From Epiperipatus broadwayi (lineage: Eukaryota > Onychophora > Udeonychophora > Euonychophora > Peripatidae), in NCBI GenBank assembly GCA_028023455.1, contig JAQFVV010006221.1:6055011-6119010 (forward strand): a stretch of DNA of 64,000 bases, given 5' to 3'. The position numbers and the translations under genes were made by a program. This document shows, in pieces, positions 47,586 to 58,400 of the stretch (position 1 is its first letter; the number at the start of each line of letters is the position of its first letter). The notes beneath the pieces were generated by a model. That model was given only the letters and a program-made list of their open reading frames with translations. It made no database searches and had not been told where the DNA came from.

Positions 47586-48587
47586 TTTATTATTCCGAAT
47601 AAGAAGTCACAGTACATCGCATATATACTTTGTTCTACTGTTCATAATACTGTCAAGTTCACAACAATGTATGGATTTTATTTATAGAGAAACTATACCT
47701 AACTATGCTTATTTATTAAATATAACAGGTATATTTAAAAAATTAAATTTTAATTTAGCTTTACTAATGTTCTGTGCCGGGTACATTTCTGAAGTGTATC
47801 AAACAGGCAGGGTTGTTCCCAAACATTTTTTTCTATTCAATTGTGAATTTCTCACATTTATTTATGTAATAATAAAATCTTTTGTTTAATTTACATTAAA
47901 TCTTTAAAAAAATTTGTTAAATCAAGGAATTAAAATTTAAAAAATGATGATCTTTTCATTCTAAAGTCCAAATTTCCATTATTTTTTACATTACTTAAAA
48001 ATTAGGGAATATATTTTTATCTTAACATAATCTTAAAAATTTCATAAGTTATTTGTAAAGATGCATTACTAGTTTTTTTTTTTCAAGATTTACTACTGAT
48101 ATCTCCAAAAATATTAAGAAATTCAATTTCTTTTCATTATGACATTGCAATGAATAGAATAACATGCTGATTTTGAGATAAAAGAAAAAAGGATCGGATA
48201 TAAATTAATAATAATTATAAAAAAATATTTATTGTGCTAAAATATTTTTTTTTATATAATCATTATAATTTATTAGAATAATTTTTTTTTGAAAAGGTAC
48301 CCATATTTCTTTCTATATAGCTGTTGCCATCATCAACTCTTAGCAGTTATTTAATATTCTGTTAAATCTAATCATTTTTCCATTTGTACATTTCATTTAG
48401 TAAACTTTCTATTTTAATTTTTTTGAATTTTTCAATTTATTTTCATTTTCCCATTTTTCAGCTTGTCCACTTTTATATTCATATTTATAACTAAGATTTT
48501 ATAATTTCATTATGAGTTTTAATTGTACATCATTTTATCTATATATGACAGAATTGGAAAGAAACCACAAACCCTGAAATAAATAAT

Positions 48588-48804
48588 TATATATCATATA
48601 ATACTAAATCATCCATACACTTTACTACTGTTACACAATGTTTTATTTACCACTCTCTTTTACAGTTTCGATTGCCCCAGCAATCTTCTTCACAACTTTT
48701 ATATCTCCTAACTTCAAACTGTAAACTGTAAAAGAGAGTGGTAAATAAAGCATTGTGTAACAGTAGTAAAGTGCATGGCTGATTTAGTATTATATGATAT
48801 ACAT
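48588..48804 (-). mobile_element. Palindrome with hammerhead-like loop (locus B)
   Basis: Arms of about 77 bp (left 48590-48667, right 48724-48802) differ at only a few bases. The loop, read on the minus strand (48662-48698), has GUGAAGA, A, stem GAUUG-CUGGGG-CAAUC, then GAAACUGU, and the arm begins directly after it. No target duplication was found. Confidence 0.6.
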
Positions 48805-49982
48805 TTGGGAATGCAATAAGAAGGATTAGTTATTATACTTCTTGAAATACAAAATTAAAAGTGTGTGAAGCACTTGAAAGAGAAGCTATAAAGATTTAAA
48901 AATTATTAAACGCTAAGCGCTTTCGAGACCATTTGCCTCATATTCATAGCAATAATGCGAGATGCAGAAGAAAATAAATAATTGGTAAAATCTTTTAATT
49001 GTTTGTTATGGATATTGGAATTATAATAATTAATTTTAACAAAATATTAAGAATATTTGGATCAAGCTCTAAAATGTTATTTGTAATACATTACAGTTGT
49101 GAAATATTGATATTTGAACTATAAAAAGGATGGTAAACTTATTACATGTATGTGCAATAAATTGTTAAAACATAAAGACAATATGAAAATAAATTTGTAT
49201 ATTGAATTTTTTTTTTTTTTAATGATCAAAATTATTGCAATTTTGTGAAAACTAGCAATATAATGTTGATTTGGAAAAGTGCTTTGAGAGTCTGAATCTA
49301 TTGTTAAATTCTGTACAAACTTATACACATATTAATTTCAAATTAAAAATATTTATATTCTGGAATAATTAAATTTTCTTTTATAGAAAATAAAAAATTA
49401 ATATCAAGAGTATTAAATTTCCCCCCTTGTTTTTGATAGTAAAATTTTAATTAAATTATTCTTCATTATTAAAACATCTGAAAAAAATATTATTTGAATA
49501 ATAACTCTTATGGGATGAAGAATGATTTTAATAATTAAGAAAACAAACTAGCATTAATATTTAAATGATAGTAATGACAATAATAAATGAATAAAGTCAA
49601 AAGTATGTATATAAAGAAGTTACTAACCGTTTAATAATTGAATTAATATTACAAATTTAAAAAGATTCCATGATTATTCTACTTATAGGATTATACAGTA
49701 TATGAACGTGATAGATAAAAGAAGTTAAAATAATATTCAAATGTTCCACTATATGTCAAAGACTTCATTAATAGACCCTCATAGAGAAACAGAGAAGGTG
49801 AATGCATTAAAAGACACATTAATTACTGTTTGGTAATTTGCTTGATAAGATTATCTGGATAGGTGAAAGAATGATCCTAGGCCTGATTGAACCTGCAGAC
49901 ATCTTTAAGTTATGGGAAATGTTATTAAATGATATCAGTGTCAATAATATTCATAGCTGATCCTTAATTTATAAAATAAATA

Positions 49983-50240
49983 GGCAAAACTCTCCATATA
50001 GTAACACCACTCAGTGCAAGTCAAAGTAATCAATGGATGCAGGAAGGCTTGTGAATAAAATCATATCTAGTGCCTACTCACCCAATATCCTCAGACTAGT
50101 TTCTAGCTTGTGGCTTTCATCAGGAGGAGCCTTGGATCTGATGATTATCCTGACTTGCACTGAATGGCACTACTATATGGAGAGTTTTGCCTCTGTGAAA
50201 AACAGCTTGTGTAAACATAAAGAATGGTGATCATGTGGTG
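49983..50240 (+). mobile_element. Family S hammerhead retroposon, copy 2 (5' part inverted)
   Basis: The 258-bp insertion lies between direct repeats aaataaata (49974-49982 and 50241-50249). The inverted part runs from ggcaaaactctcc to about 50145. The direct part carries gacttgcactga..., gagttttgcct and the tail gatcatgtggtg. The inverted part holds the best family S ribozyme core, on the minus strand. Confidence 0.75.
50082..50131 (-). ncRNA. Type I hammerhead candidate, family S copy 2
   Basis: Minus strand: GCUCCUC, CUGAUGA (50123-50117, intact), a short AGC-CACAA-GCU stem II with flanking A bases, GAA, self-complementary ACUAGU (50100-50095), C50094 as cleavage nucleotide, then UGAGGA. 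Stem I pairs UCCUC with GAGGA if the first U is bulged; the consensus UCCUCA/UGRGGA (R is A or G) pairs fully. Confidence 0.58.
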
Positions 50241-50934
50241 AAATAAATATAGTTAATAAAATCTTAAGTTTAAAATTTTGCTTATAAATTCAATAAAAAT
50301 TTTCAGAAAACCTTATCTAAACTGTTTTTTATTCATATATATTATCTAAACTGTTTTAAATTATTTCAAGGGCATGTTTGTTTATCACTAATGAAATATC
50401 TGTTTTTGTTTTCTCTTTTGTATGTGTAGAGCCATCTTCAAGTTTAGTTAGATATTGAGAATAATTGTTCATTTATTTTATTGAAATCATTTGTAAAATA
50501 ACTTCTGACATTTCATTAAATTGATCCTATTAGAATTATAAAACTATTTCAGAAAGTTTCTGTAATGTTCTCTTTTTTATGAATCATGCCGTACAAAGTT
50601 ATCACACATAAAAAAAAAAAAAAATGCAGAAATTGTTTATATTTTTCATTAAAAACACTTGAATAAAATAAAGGAGAAATTTTGTCTGTGAGGTTATTAA
50701 AAAATAGCTAAAATCTAAATGCTAACTTGCACACACACACACTTGCTCACAATCTTCACTATTAAATTATAGTCAAATAATTTTTGAAGAAAGATATAAA
50801 TAAGGTTAGACAAGATATTATTAAATTTACGAAAATGGATTCTGAGTTATCATCATCATCATCATTTATATTTATCTTAACATCTTTATATTTCTGTATA
50901 TATTTTTTTAATACTATATTTAATTGATTAATAT

Positions 50935-51134
50935 CATTTACTTTCTTTATTGCTTTTACAATGCTTCATATAATTACAATCCACTATTGACAGTTTTGAT
51001 AACCTGATCAATATTTTTTGGATTTAAAAATATAAGTAGAAGTTCTGAAGAAGATTGCTGGGTTAATTGAAACTGTCAATAGTGACTTGTACTTATATGA
51101 AGCATCATAAAAGTAATGAAAGTAAATGATATTA
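50935..51134 (+). mobile_element. Palindromic insertion with hammerhead-like loop (locus C)
   Basis: Arms of about 65 bp (catttactttctttattgct... and its complement) enclose a ~60-bp loop. A 19-bp exact direct repeat, atatttaattgattaatat (50916-50934 and 51135-51153), flanks it. The plus strand at 51041-51077 has CUGAAGA, A, GAUUG-CUGGG-UUAAU (a decayed stem), then UGAAACUGU, where the right arm starts. Confidence 0.68.
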
Positions 51135-51153
51135 ATATTTAATTGATTAATAT

Positions 51154-52480
51154 TTTATTTTCCTTAATTTTCACTATTAATTAATTTATTTTAAATTGCT
51201 TTTTAAAGCAGCTCCTGAGCAATGAGTTAATATTATCAAATATTATTTCTTAATTGCTGAAAACTATCACTTTATATGATATTATTCTTATTATAGATTT
51301 TTGAATGAATCATCTTGTTTCAGCTTTGAAATATACAGTTTTGTTATACCATAGTGCAGTGAAGTTAGTTTTTGATAAAGTATGCAATTATTATTTATTT
51401 ATGGTTTACACAAAGCTTCGCTGTTTTCATATTTCTTTAATAGGACTGCCTATTTATTATTAAAGAGACTCCGTTAAATAGGATTTGGAATTTGTCTGAA
51501 GGTGACACAAATGTTCTTATTGTTTGTTGTTGGTTTTTTGGTTAGATTGGGATCACAATAAAACTAAGCTTCTTAAGTTTAATCTCCTTACATAACCTTC
51601 ATTGACTTAGTACTAAGCCTACATAATTATACACGTAACATAAGCTTAATTTTAAATATCTCTCTGATAGGAAAATCTTTTTTTTTAGCATGTCTCATTT
51701 TAAGTTATATCAGGCATTTTGTTTAGAATAACTGAATATCTACCAGCATCTTTTGGCAATAAATTATCTATCTCTCTCAGTAGGAATCTATAAGTCAATC
51801 CTAAACATTTATTTTATTTAAGACAGATTAACATGTATTGATTCAGTATGTTTTATTTATGCATATATATAATATTTTGATAATTTTATTTTGAAGAATT
51901 TAAAATCCTCTTTCAATAAAACTATCTTCCTTTAAAATTTTAATTTTATTCAGTGAAAATTTTTAAAGGCTCAGTGAAGTTTATTTGAAAGATTTATGAA
52001 GTAACAAAAAGCAGTTTTATAGAAAAATGATGTCTTGTTATACGCAGTAAGATAGAACAGCCTTCAAATAACCCATTATAGGGTAAAGGCTTCTATAGAA
52101 TTCCTCTACAAAGAAACTTTAAACAAAAAGATCATATTCACCAAGTTAGTTTAGTACTGGTTGATGAGGGCTTATATTTTTTCTTTTACACTTTATTAAG
52201 GATAAATAAATACTTATTTACTAATCAATAATTGGATGCTTATCTGGATTGGATGTGAACTGGATATATGAAAGAAATATTGTATACTCCTTTGAAATCT
52301 GAAAACATTTCCAAATTTCATTCATATTCTAACTTGAGATTGTGGAAATGGTAAATGCATGTTCTTATTACTAAATATTACTCCTTGTCTAATATATATT
52401 CTAATAATTTTAATAACCCTGTAAATAAATAATAGCTATTATATACATAGCAATGAGAATATATAATAATGTTTATGGAG
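51154..52480. other. AT-rich DNA, nothing recognised
   Basis: No gene or recognised repeat is visible. Confidence 0.35.
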
Positions 52481-52484
52481 AGAT

Positions 52485-52695
52485 GATAATAGATGGACAA
52501 TTGAAATCTTAAATGAATTCTATGAGATTGTAAAATACTTAGAAAAAGACCATATACGAGATGATTGGATGAAATAAGGAAGTGTACTGGGGTGAGGTGG
52601 AGAAGAGAATCAAGATTGGCAAAGATGCATTGAACTTGGAGAGATCTTCATCCTGCAGTGAATCAATAATGGTTGAAAATGATGATGGAAATTTC
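52485..52695 (+). mobile_element. RTE LINE 3' fragment, plus strand
   Basis: gataatagatggacaattga, atgaaataaggaagtgtact, ggtgaggtgga and gatcttcatcctgcagtgaa follow the 3' end of the RTE copy at 54.4 kb in the opposite orientation, with many changes. 5'-truncated. Confidence 0.72.
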
Positions 52696-53126
52696 AAATG
52701 TGTATTCTACAATAATTCACAACTCATACTTATTAGAATTATTTTAACAAATTTCATAAGAATACTCTCTTTTTGTAACAAATTAATTAATTAGTTACAT
52801 TAAAAATGGTCCACCTTTATCTTAACTTCTATGATGTTATGTATCTAAAATAAATTATTTATTGATACTTAAAAGGGTGAAAGTTTATATTAGTGATAAC
52901 CTTCATAAAGTAGATCAAATGAGCTTATATTTTTAAATAACAATTAAAATATAAATTCTAATAATTTTAAGTTATGACTATTCATTATGTATTACTAAGA
53001 ATATATAATATTATTTATGGAAAAGGTAACTCTGAATGTAATATCATAATTACAATTCATAAGTCAGACTACTAGAGTCATTTTAACAAATTTGTAAAGA
53101 GAGTCCTCTTTTTCATATCAATATTA

Positions 53127-53553
53127 GGGACCTCTACAAATCTTAACACAACATTAATAACTTTAAAAGACAAGAGCGGCCTTTAAAGCAACCACTCTAA
53201 TCTTCGACCTACTTTCTAATTATATAGATGAATCTAAAGCATTTTGATTTGAGAGTGTGAAGCTATTAAATACTTCACTGATTAAGTCCATAATTTCTAT
53301 ATAAGCTAATGTATGCAAAATCTTTCGATTTACAGAGAGTCAGTGTGAAGCTCTTATAATTAGAAATCTTTTAAAACAATTTAAAGTTGAAATTAATAAT
53401 TTGTAAAAGTGCATACTCATTAAAGTCATTAATCTTGTGTTAAGATTTGTAGAGGTCCCTACTGTCACATCTAGGTGCATAGTCTTAAGGTTATAGCCTT
53501 AATATATATTACTTACACAATGAGTATGTGCTTTACAAATTATTAATTACAAC
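53127..53553 (+). mobile_element. Family Z retroposon, inverted and circularly permuted
   Basis: The 427-bp insertion has an exact 15-bp direct repeat, ttcatatcaatatta (53112-53126 and 53554-53568). The inverted part runs from gggacctctacaaatcttaa to about 53425. The direct part starts near aatcttgtgttaagatttg, passes gaggtccc and continues into aatgagtatgtgctttacaa, which is the start of the unit as read in the inverted part. The unit is thus about 350 bp and is read across its own end. Confidence 0.7.
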
Positions 53554-53665
53554 TTCATATCAATATTAATTGATTTATCAGTTAGACAAAAAATTATATG
53601 TACATTTGGAATGAGCGTCATCATATACATTATTATATATTCTCAACACTACATATTTAATTGTT

Positions 53666-54092
53666 ATTAAACAAGCAAAAACTCTTCATACAGTAATCAA
53701 TGAATGCCAGAAGGCTTATGCATAAAATCCCTATCTAGTGCCTACTCATCCAATATCCCCAGACTATTTTTGTGTTTTCAATTTGATTCTCATAGTTTTG
53801 TAGTTAAGTAGAGATAAAAGGTGGCTGCTGGAGGGTTGCATTAGATCCTAAGATCTAGGTGCAGGGCTCTCAGATCCAAAGTTCCTCACTGGCAAAGGCC
53901 ACAAGCCAGAAACTAGTCTGGGGATATTGGAAGATAGGCACTAGATAGGGATTTTATGCACAAGCCTTCTGGCATCCATTGACTACTCTGGCTTGCACTG
54001 AGTGGCACTAGGGTATGGAGAGTTTTTTGCCTGTTTAATAATAGTTATGAGCAAGCATATAGAAAATGGATCATGTGATGTTCAGTGGTTTA
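53666..54092 (+). mobile_element. Family S hammerhead retroposon, copy 3 (longest)
   Basis: The 427-bp insertion is flanked by 13-bp direct repeats, atatttaattgtt (53653-53665 and 54093-54105). A short inverted arm (to about 53771) is followed by a long direct unit with a 5' spacer, a hammerhead-like core, the shared cactagatagggattttatg region, gagttttttgcctg and the tail gatcatgtgatgttcagtg. Confidence 0.75.
53882..53930 (+). ncRNA. Hammerhead-like core, family S copy 3
   Basis: UUCCUCA, CUGGCAA (damaged core), stem II GGC/GCC, A, GAA, ACUAGU, C, UGGGGAUAUUGG. Stem I (UCCUCA/UGGGGA) and palindromic stem III are intact. Confidence 0.45.
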
Positions 54093-54442
54093 ATATTTAA
54101 TTGTTGTTTATTTACAGAGTTATTAAAATTATTAGATTTTACATCTTAATTATTTGAAATTTTAAGCTAATTTGATTAATACTTTATGAAGATTACTGTC
54201 AATACCCAGTTTTCTCTTTGATTATCAATGATTGACTTATTATCTATATAAACAATATATAGTTGGATAAAAGTAAACCTTTTTTTATCTAACTAATAAA
54301 TTAGCATTGGTTCAAGTAAGAAGATATTTTTTGCATATTTGTTAAAGTAGCTTAAATAAGTCTGAATTGTGAATTTGTAGGCACTGGGAGTTAACTTTTT
54401 CCTAAATACTAATATATATATATATATATATCATCATCATTA

Positions 54443-55156
54443 TCAACCATTATCAATCCACTGCAGGATGAAGGTCTCTCCAAGTTTAATCCATCTTCTC
54501 CAATCTTTAGCTTCTCTTCTCCACATCACCCCTACACATTTTCTTATTTCATCCATCCATCTTACATGTGGTCTCCTTCTGGGTCTTTTACAATCTCTTG
54601 GAATCCAGTTTAAAATTTCAATTGTCCACCTATTATCATCTCTTCTAGCAATATGTCCAGCCCAACTCCACTTCAATCTTTTAATTTTTTCAATGAGGTC
54701 AGTAACACCTGTTTGTTCTCTTACCCATACATTGCGTTTTCGATCTCTTCTTGTTACTCCCAACATACATCTCTCCATACTTCTTTGAGTGGTCTGAAGT
54801 CTCTGTATTGATCTTCTATTAAGTGTCCAAGTCTCAGATCCATAAGTAAGAACTGGTAAAACACATTTGTTAAAAACCTTTCTTTTCAAACACATAGGCA
54901 TATTTCCTTTTACTATCAAGTTATTTCTACCAAAAGCACTCCAACCAAGTTTAATTCTATGATTAATTTCCTCTATTATGTTTCCATCTGTATTAATAAT
55001 CTGACCAAGGTATTTGTAACTCTTAACTTCTTCTAATTCATCATAATCAATCTTTATTTTCATATTTTGAGCAAATCGATTAAACATTACTTTAGTCTTT
55101 TTAACATTTATCTTTAGTCCTACTTTCCTACTTTCATCTGATAACTCCTGCAACAT
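54443..55156 (-). pseudogene. RTE RT C-terminal region
   Basis: Open frame of 237 residues, the last part of the RTE polyprotein. It begins in the RT thumb (GLKINVKKTKVM, then YLGQIINTDGN) and continues with YGSETWTLNRRSIQRLQTTQRSMERCMLG, LKWSWAGHIARRDDNRWT and RRRPHVRWMDEIRK, blocks that are typical of RTE/BovB-like elements in many animals. The catalytic FADD lies just upstream in another frame (about 55196-55208), so a frameshift near 55160-55190 separates them. The frame is open for its full length, which suggests a fairly recent insertion. Confidence 0.88.
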
Positions 55157-55159
55157 TTC

Positions 55160-56024
55160 CTGCAGCTGGAAGCATTATTTGCAAAAACAACTACATCATC
55201 TGCGAAATCTAAATGACTTAAATAATCTCCATTTACTTTCACTCCTTTAGTTTCCCATTTTAATCCACAAAATACTTCTTGCAGCACTGCTGTAAAAAGA
55301 GTTTTGGAGATATGGAGTCACCTTGTCTTACACCTTTCTCAATGTTGACTTTCCCAGTATCATTATGTAATCTAATTGTTGCTGTTGCATTTTTATAAAT
55401 ATTCTTTAAAATATGACAATATCCTGGATCTATACCTTGATGATCCAATGCTTTAATCACTGAAGAAATGTTTATAGAATCAAATGCCTTTTCATAATCT
55501 ACAAATCCAAAACATAATGACAACTCATATTCATTTGTCCTTTCTATAACTTCTCTCAATACTTGAATATGATCTACTGTACTAAAACCACTTTTAAATC
55601 CAGCTTGTTCTCTTGGTTGGCGAAAATCCAAGGTTCTCTGTAGACGAGTTGTAATTATCTTGGTAAAAATTTTATATAAAACTGATAAAAGGCTGATAGG
55701 TCTGTAATTTCTAATATCCTCTTTATCACCTTTTTTAAATATTAATATTATTACTGCATTCTTCCAATCATCCGGTACATCTTTATCATTTAGACATTTG
55801 GTATATAACTTTGCTAAAATTTTTTCTATTTCTTCACCTGCTTCTTTTAATATATCAATTATAATTCCTTCATTACCTGGAGCCTTTCCTTTTTTCATAC
55901 ATTTAATTGCATTTCTCACTTCTTCATTTAAAATTCTGGGCAATTCGGAAGATGTAATAGATATAGGAGGTACTTGTTCTTTATTACTATATAATTCTTG
56001 ATAAAAATCTTCTACCAATTTCAT
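55160..56024 (-). pseudogene. RTE reverse transcriptase
   Basis: The open frame of 254 residues (56024-55260) has GKAPGNEGIIIDILKEAG, IFKKGDKEDIRNYRPISLL, AGFKSGFSTVDH, FVDYEKAFDSINIS with the first catalytic Asp, and GVRQGDSISPKLF. The second catalytic motif FADDVV follows near 55196-55208 after a frame change. Together these cover RT motifs 1 to 5 in normal spacing. The enzyme would copy RNA at the nicked target and could also serve short elements in trans. Confidence 0.9.
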
Positions 56025-56306
56025 AATGTCATCCCTCTTTTAGTAATAATTCCATCTTTTTTCCTTATTGCAGATATAAATTTCCTACCAATACCAAAAT
56101 GTTGTTTTACATTCTTAAGACTTTTATTTTCTTCTACAGCTTTTCTTGCTAGTTCACAGTTATACTTTCTTATATCATTTTCAACTCTTTTCCCACCATT
56201 TTACAAAATTCGAGATATTCAATTCTTTTTAATGCATCATTGTTGCATATCTTCATATTCCTTCTTTTCTTCATAAGTTCTCTAGTCTCAGTAGAAATTT
56301 TATTAG

Positions 56307-56534
56307 TCAATTGCTGCTTTTTCTACCAGCTATCTTTGTTGCAGTTTTTAAAAGTGTATCAGTTATTTTCATATTAATTTCATTCAAATCTGAATCATGT
56401 TCAAAATCTACTAATACTTGAAACCGATTTGTAAGTTCTAATTTAAATTCATTAGAATGTTTCTGAAGATTAGGAATATCAACTGTAAATATAGTTTTCT
56501 TAATAATTTTTGTCTCTCTAGTTTTGATTAACAT
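56307..56534 (-). pseudogene. RTE linker between endonuclease and RT
   Basis: An open stretch of 75 residues (ETKIIKKTIFTVDIPNLQKH..., ending TATKIAGRKSSN) lies between the endonuclease and RT frames, in the place of the linker found in RTE proteins. It overlaps the end of the endonuclease frame by a frameshift. No domain of its own. Confidence 0.65.
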
Positions 56535-56930
56535 GTATCTTACCCCTTACTAATCGATGATCACTTCCTGTGTTAAATTTATTAAGAACATTACAATCTT
56601 GAAATATGTATTTCCTGTTAGTCAAAATATAATCCAATTCTGCTGTACCTTCATTTGGATGCTTCCATGTCCATTTCCTTCTAACATTTTTCTCAAAAAA
56701 AGAATTCATAATATAAAGTTTTTCCTTCTCTGCAAACTCCACAAGTCTATGTCCTCTCTCATTTCTATTACCATAACCAAAATTACCTACAACACTTTCA
56801 TCTTTCATTTGTTTACCGATTCTAGCATTAAAATCTCCCATAACAATTTTAAAATGTTGTTTACTCTGATCAAAAGCCTTTTGTACATCCATATAAAAAT
56901 CTTCTACTACTTCATCACTGTGAGAACTTG
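56518..56930 (-). pseudogene. RTE APE endonuclease, C-terminal half
   Basis: A 124-residue open frame with IVMGDFNARIG (GDFNA motif), RGHRLVEFA, KWTWKHPNEGTAELDYIL (TWxxP and the D of the active site) and GSDHRLVRGKI (SDH motif). These are the second half of an exonuclease-endonuclease-phosphatase fold. Sequence before DEVVEDFYMDVQ is absent, which marks the 5' truncation of the whole element near 56930. Confidence 0.88.
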
Positions 56931-56935
56931 TTATA

Positions 56936-58165
56936 TATATATAAAGAATAGAAATAACAGAATTTTAAAAATAATTTGACTAACATATATTTAAAATTAA
57001 ATACAGTACTGCAGTTTTTTTAAAAATACTGTTCTTTTTTAAAACTTTTTTTTAGTACAACAGTTTTCAATTGCATATATTGTTAATAATGTTTCATAAA
57101 TACTTTATAATGACTTGAACACTAGTTTCTGTATTAACTATTGTTAGAAGTCTATGGAAAGCAGTGATAACTACATTGATGATGATCAAGTTTCTCCTGA
57201 TTGATCACTATTCTTTACTAAGTAACAGTTAGATTTATACAATCTGCTTTTCAGAAAATCAACCAACATTATGGGCACATATACACACATATATCCAGGG
57301 TGTATTTATAATTATTGGTTTTAATGTCAATATACATATTTATCATTTACTAGCTAAACAAAATATATCAATATATAAATTGTCTTTTTTCTAGGATATT
57401 AAACCCTATGCTTTTGACAGATGTTTTGATTTATGAGAAGACTTAAACTACTTCCAGATGTCATATAACCGAAGACAAAGTTTTGGGGAGAAAAATTTGT
57501 TTAAAAATTTTAAAAATGGGACATTAAATATTAAACTACAAGATCCCTATGTATTTTTATGATTAAAGCATATGCTATAGACATCTAAGCTCGACATTGT
57601 CAGTGTTGGTGGAACTTGATTCTTCAAATAAATCATACTGCTTGAAAGTAGAATGATAAATAAATAGAATATGTGTTTATGTATATATGATTATTTAAAT
57701 ATTTTTCTGTATGTATTTTTAAGGGATGGGGAGAGGATGAAGAGACTATGAATTTATTCAATACCTTATAAGTCTTAAAGTTGTTAATCATTTAAAAGCA
57801 AAACAGATTCAAAAAGAAAGATAGAGATTTGTAAGTTAATTGAACTTCTAAATAATACTCAGATGAGAAAATCAATAAAAATAGTGTACTTTGTTAGTCT
57901 ATGATTCTTACTTGAAACTTTAATATAGTAAATAAATATTGTTTGTTTTTCATATTCTGATTAAAATAATTTTACTCTCTTTTTTTTTGACCAAGAATAT
58001 GATAGTGAACAACGTTAAGTGGAATATTTTTTAAGAATATTATCATTTTAAAATGGAAGAACTGTACTACATTTATGTCGCCAAAAACTTATTTAACAGC
58101 AGTTATCATATTAATATGTAAAAGTATTTTTTGATAATATTGCTATAATTTTCATTATAGCTATA
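56936..58165. other. AT-rich DNA, nothing recognised
   Basis: No gene or recognised repeat is visible. Confidence 0.35.
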
Positions 58166-58400
58166 TATATATATCATCATCATCATCATCAACCATTATC
58201 AATCCACTGCAGGATGAAGGTCTCTCCAAGTTCAATCCATCTTTTCCTATCTTTAGCTTCTCTTCTTCACATCACCCCTGCACACTTTCTTATTTCATCC
58301 ATCCATCTCACATGTGGTCTCTTTCTGGGTCTTTTACAACCTCTTGGAATCCAGTTTAAAATTTTAATTGTCCATGTATTATCATCTCACATATATATAT
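58166..58400 (-). mobile_element. RTE LINE 3' fragment with TA-rich ends
   Basis: Starts atatatatatatcatcatca, then aaccattatcaatccactgc, and follows the RTE 3' end at 54.43 kb closely for about 210 bp before stopping at a TA run. This is the least diverged of the short RTE fragments. Confidence 0.82.

Larger units (their letters stand above)
54411..56935 (-). mobile_element. RTE-type LINE, 5'-truncated, minus strand
   Basis: Read on the minus strand from 56935 to about 54411: C-terminal half of the APE endonuclease, a linker, reverse transcriptase, and the long C-terminal region ending in RWMDEIRK-type sequence. It finishes in a TGAT/TA microsatellite, the usual RTE 3' end. The N-terminal half of the endonuclease is missing. 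A few frameshifts break the polyprotein. Fragments of the same family at 13.7, 42.3, 52.5 and 58.2 kb all contain the same 3' end. Confidence 0.9.

Noticed and set aside
50139-50150. CTGATGA on the plus strand at about 50139 and 39546 as ribozyme cores
   Set aside because: Neither is followed by a stem II and GAAA at a workable distance.
54468-54788. Plus-strand open frames opposite the RTE LINE (also 55798-56276, 56557-56979)
   Set aside because: They lie antisense to clear RTE coding motifs and have no motif of their own.
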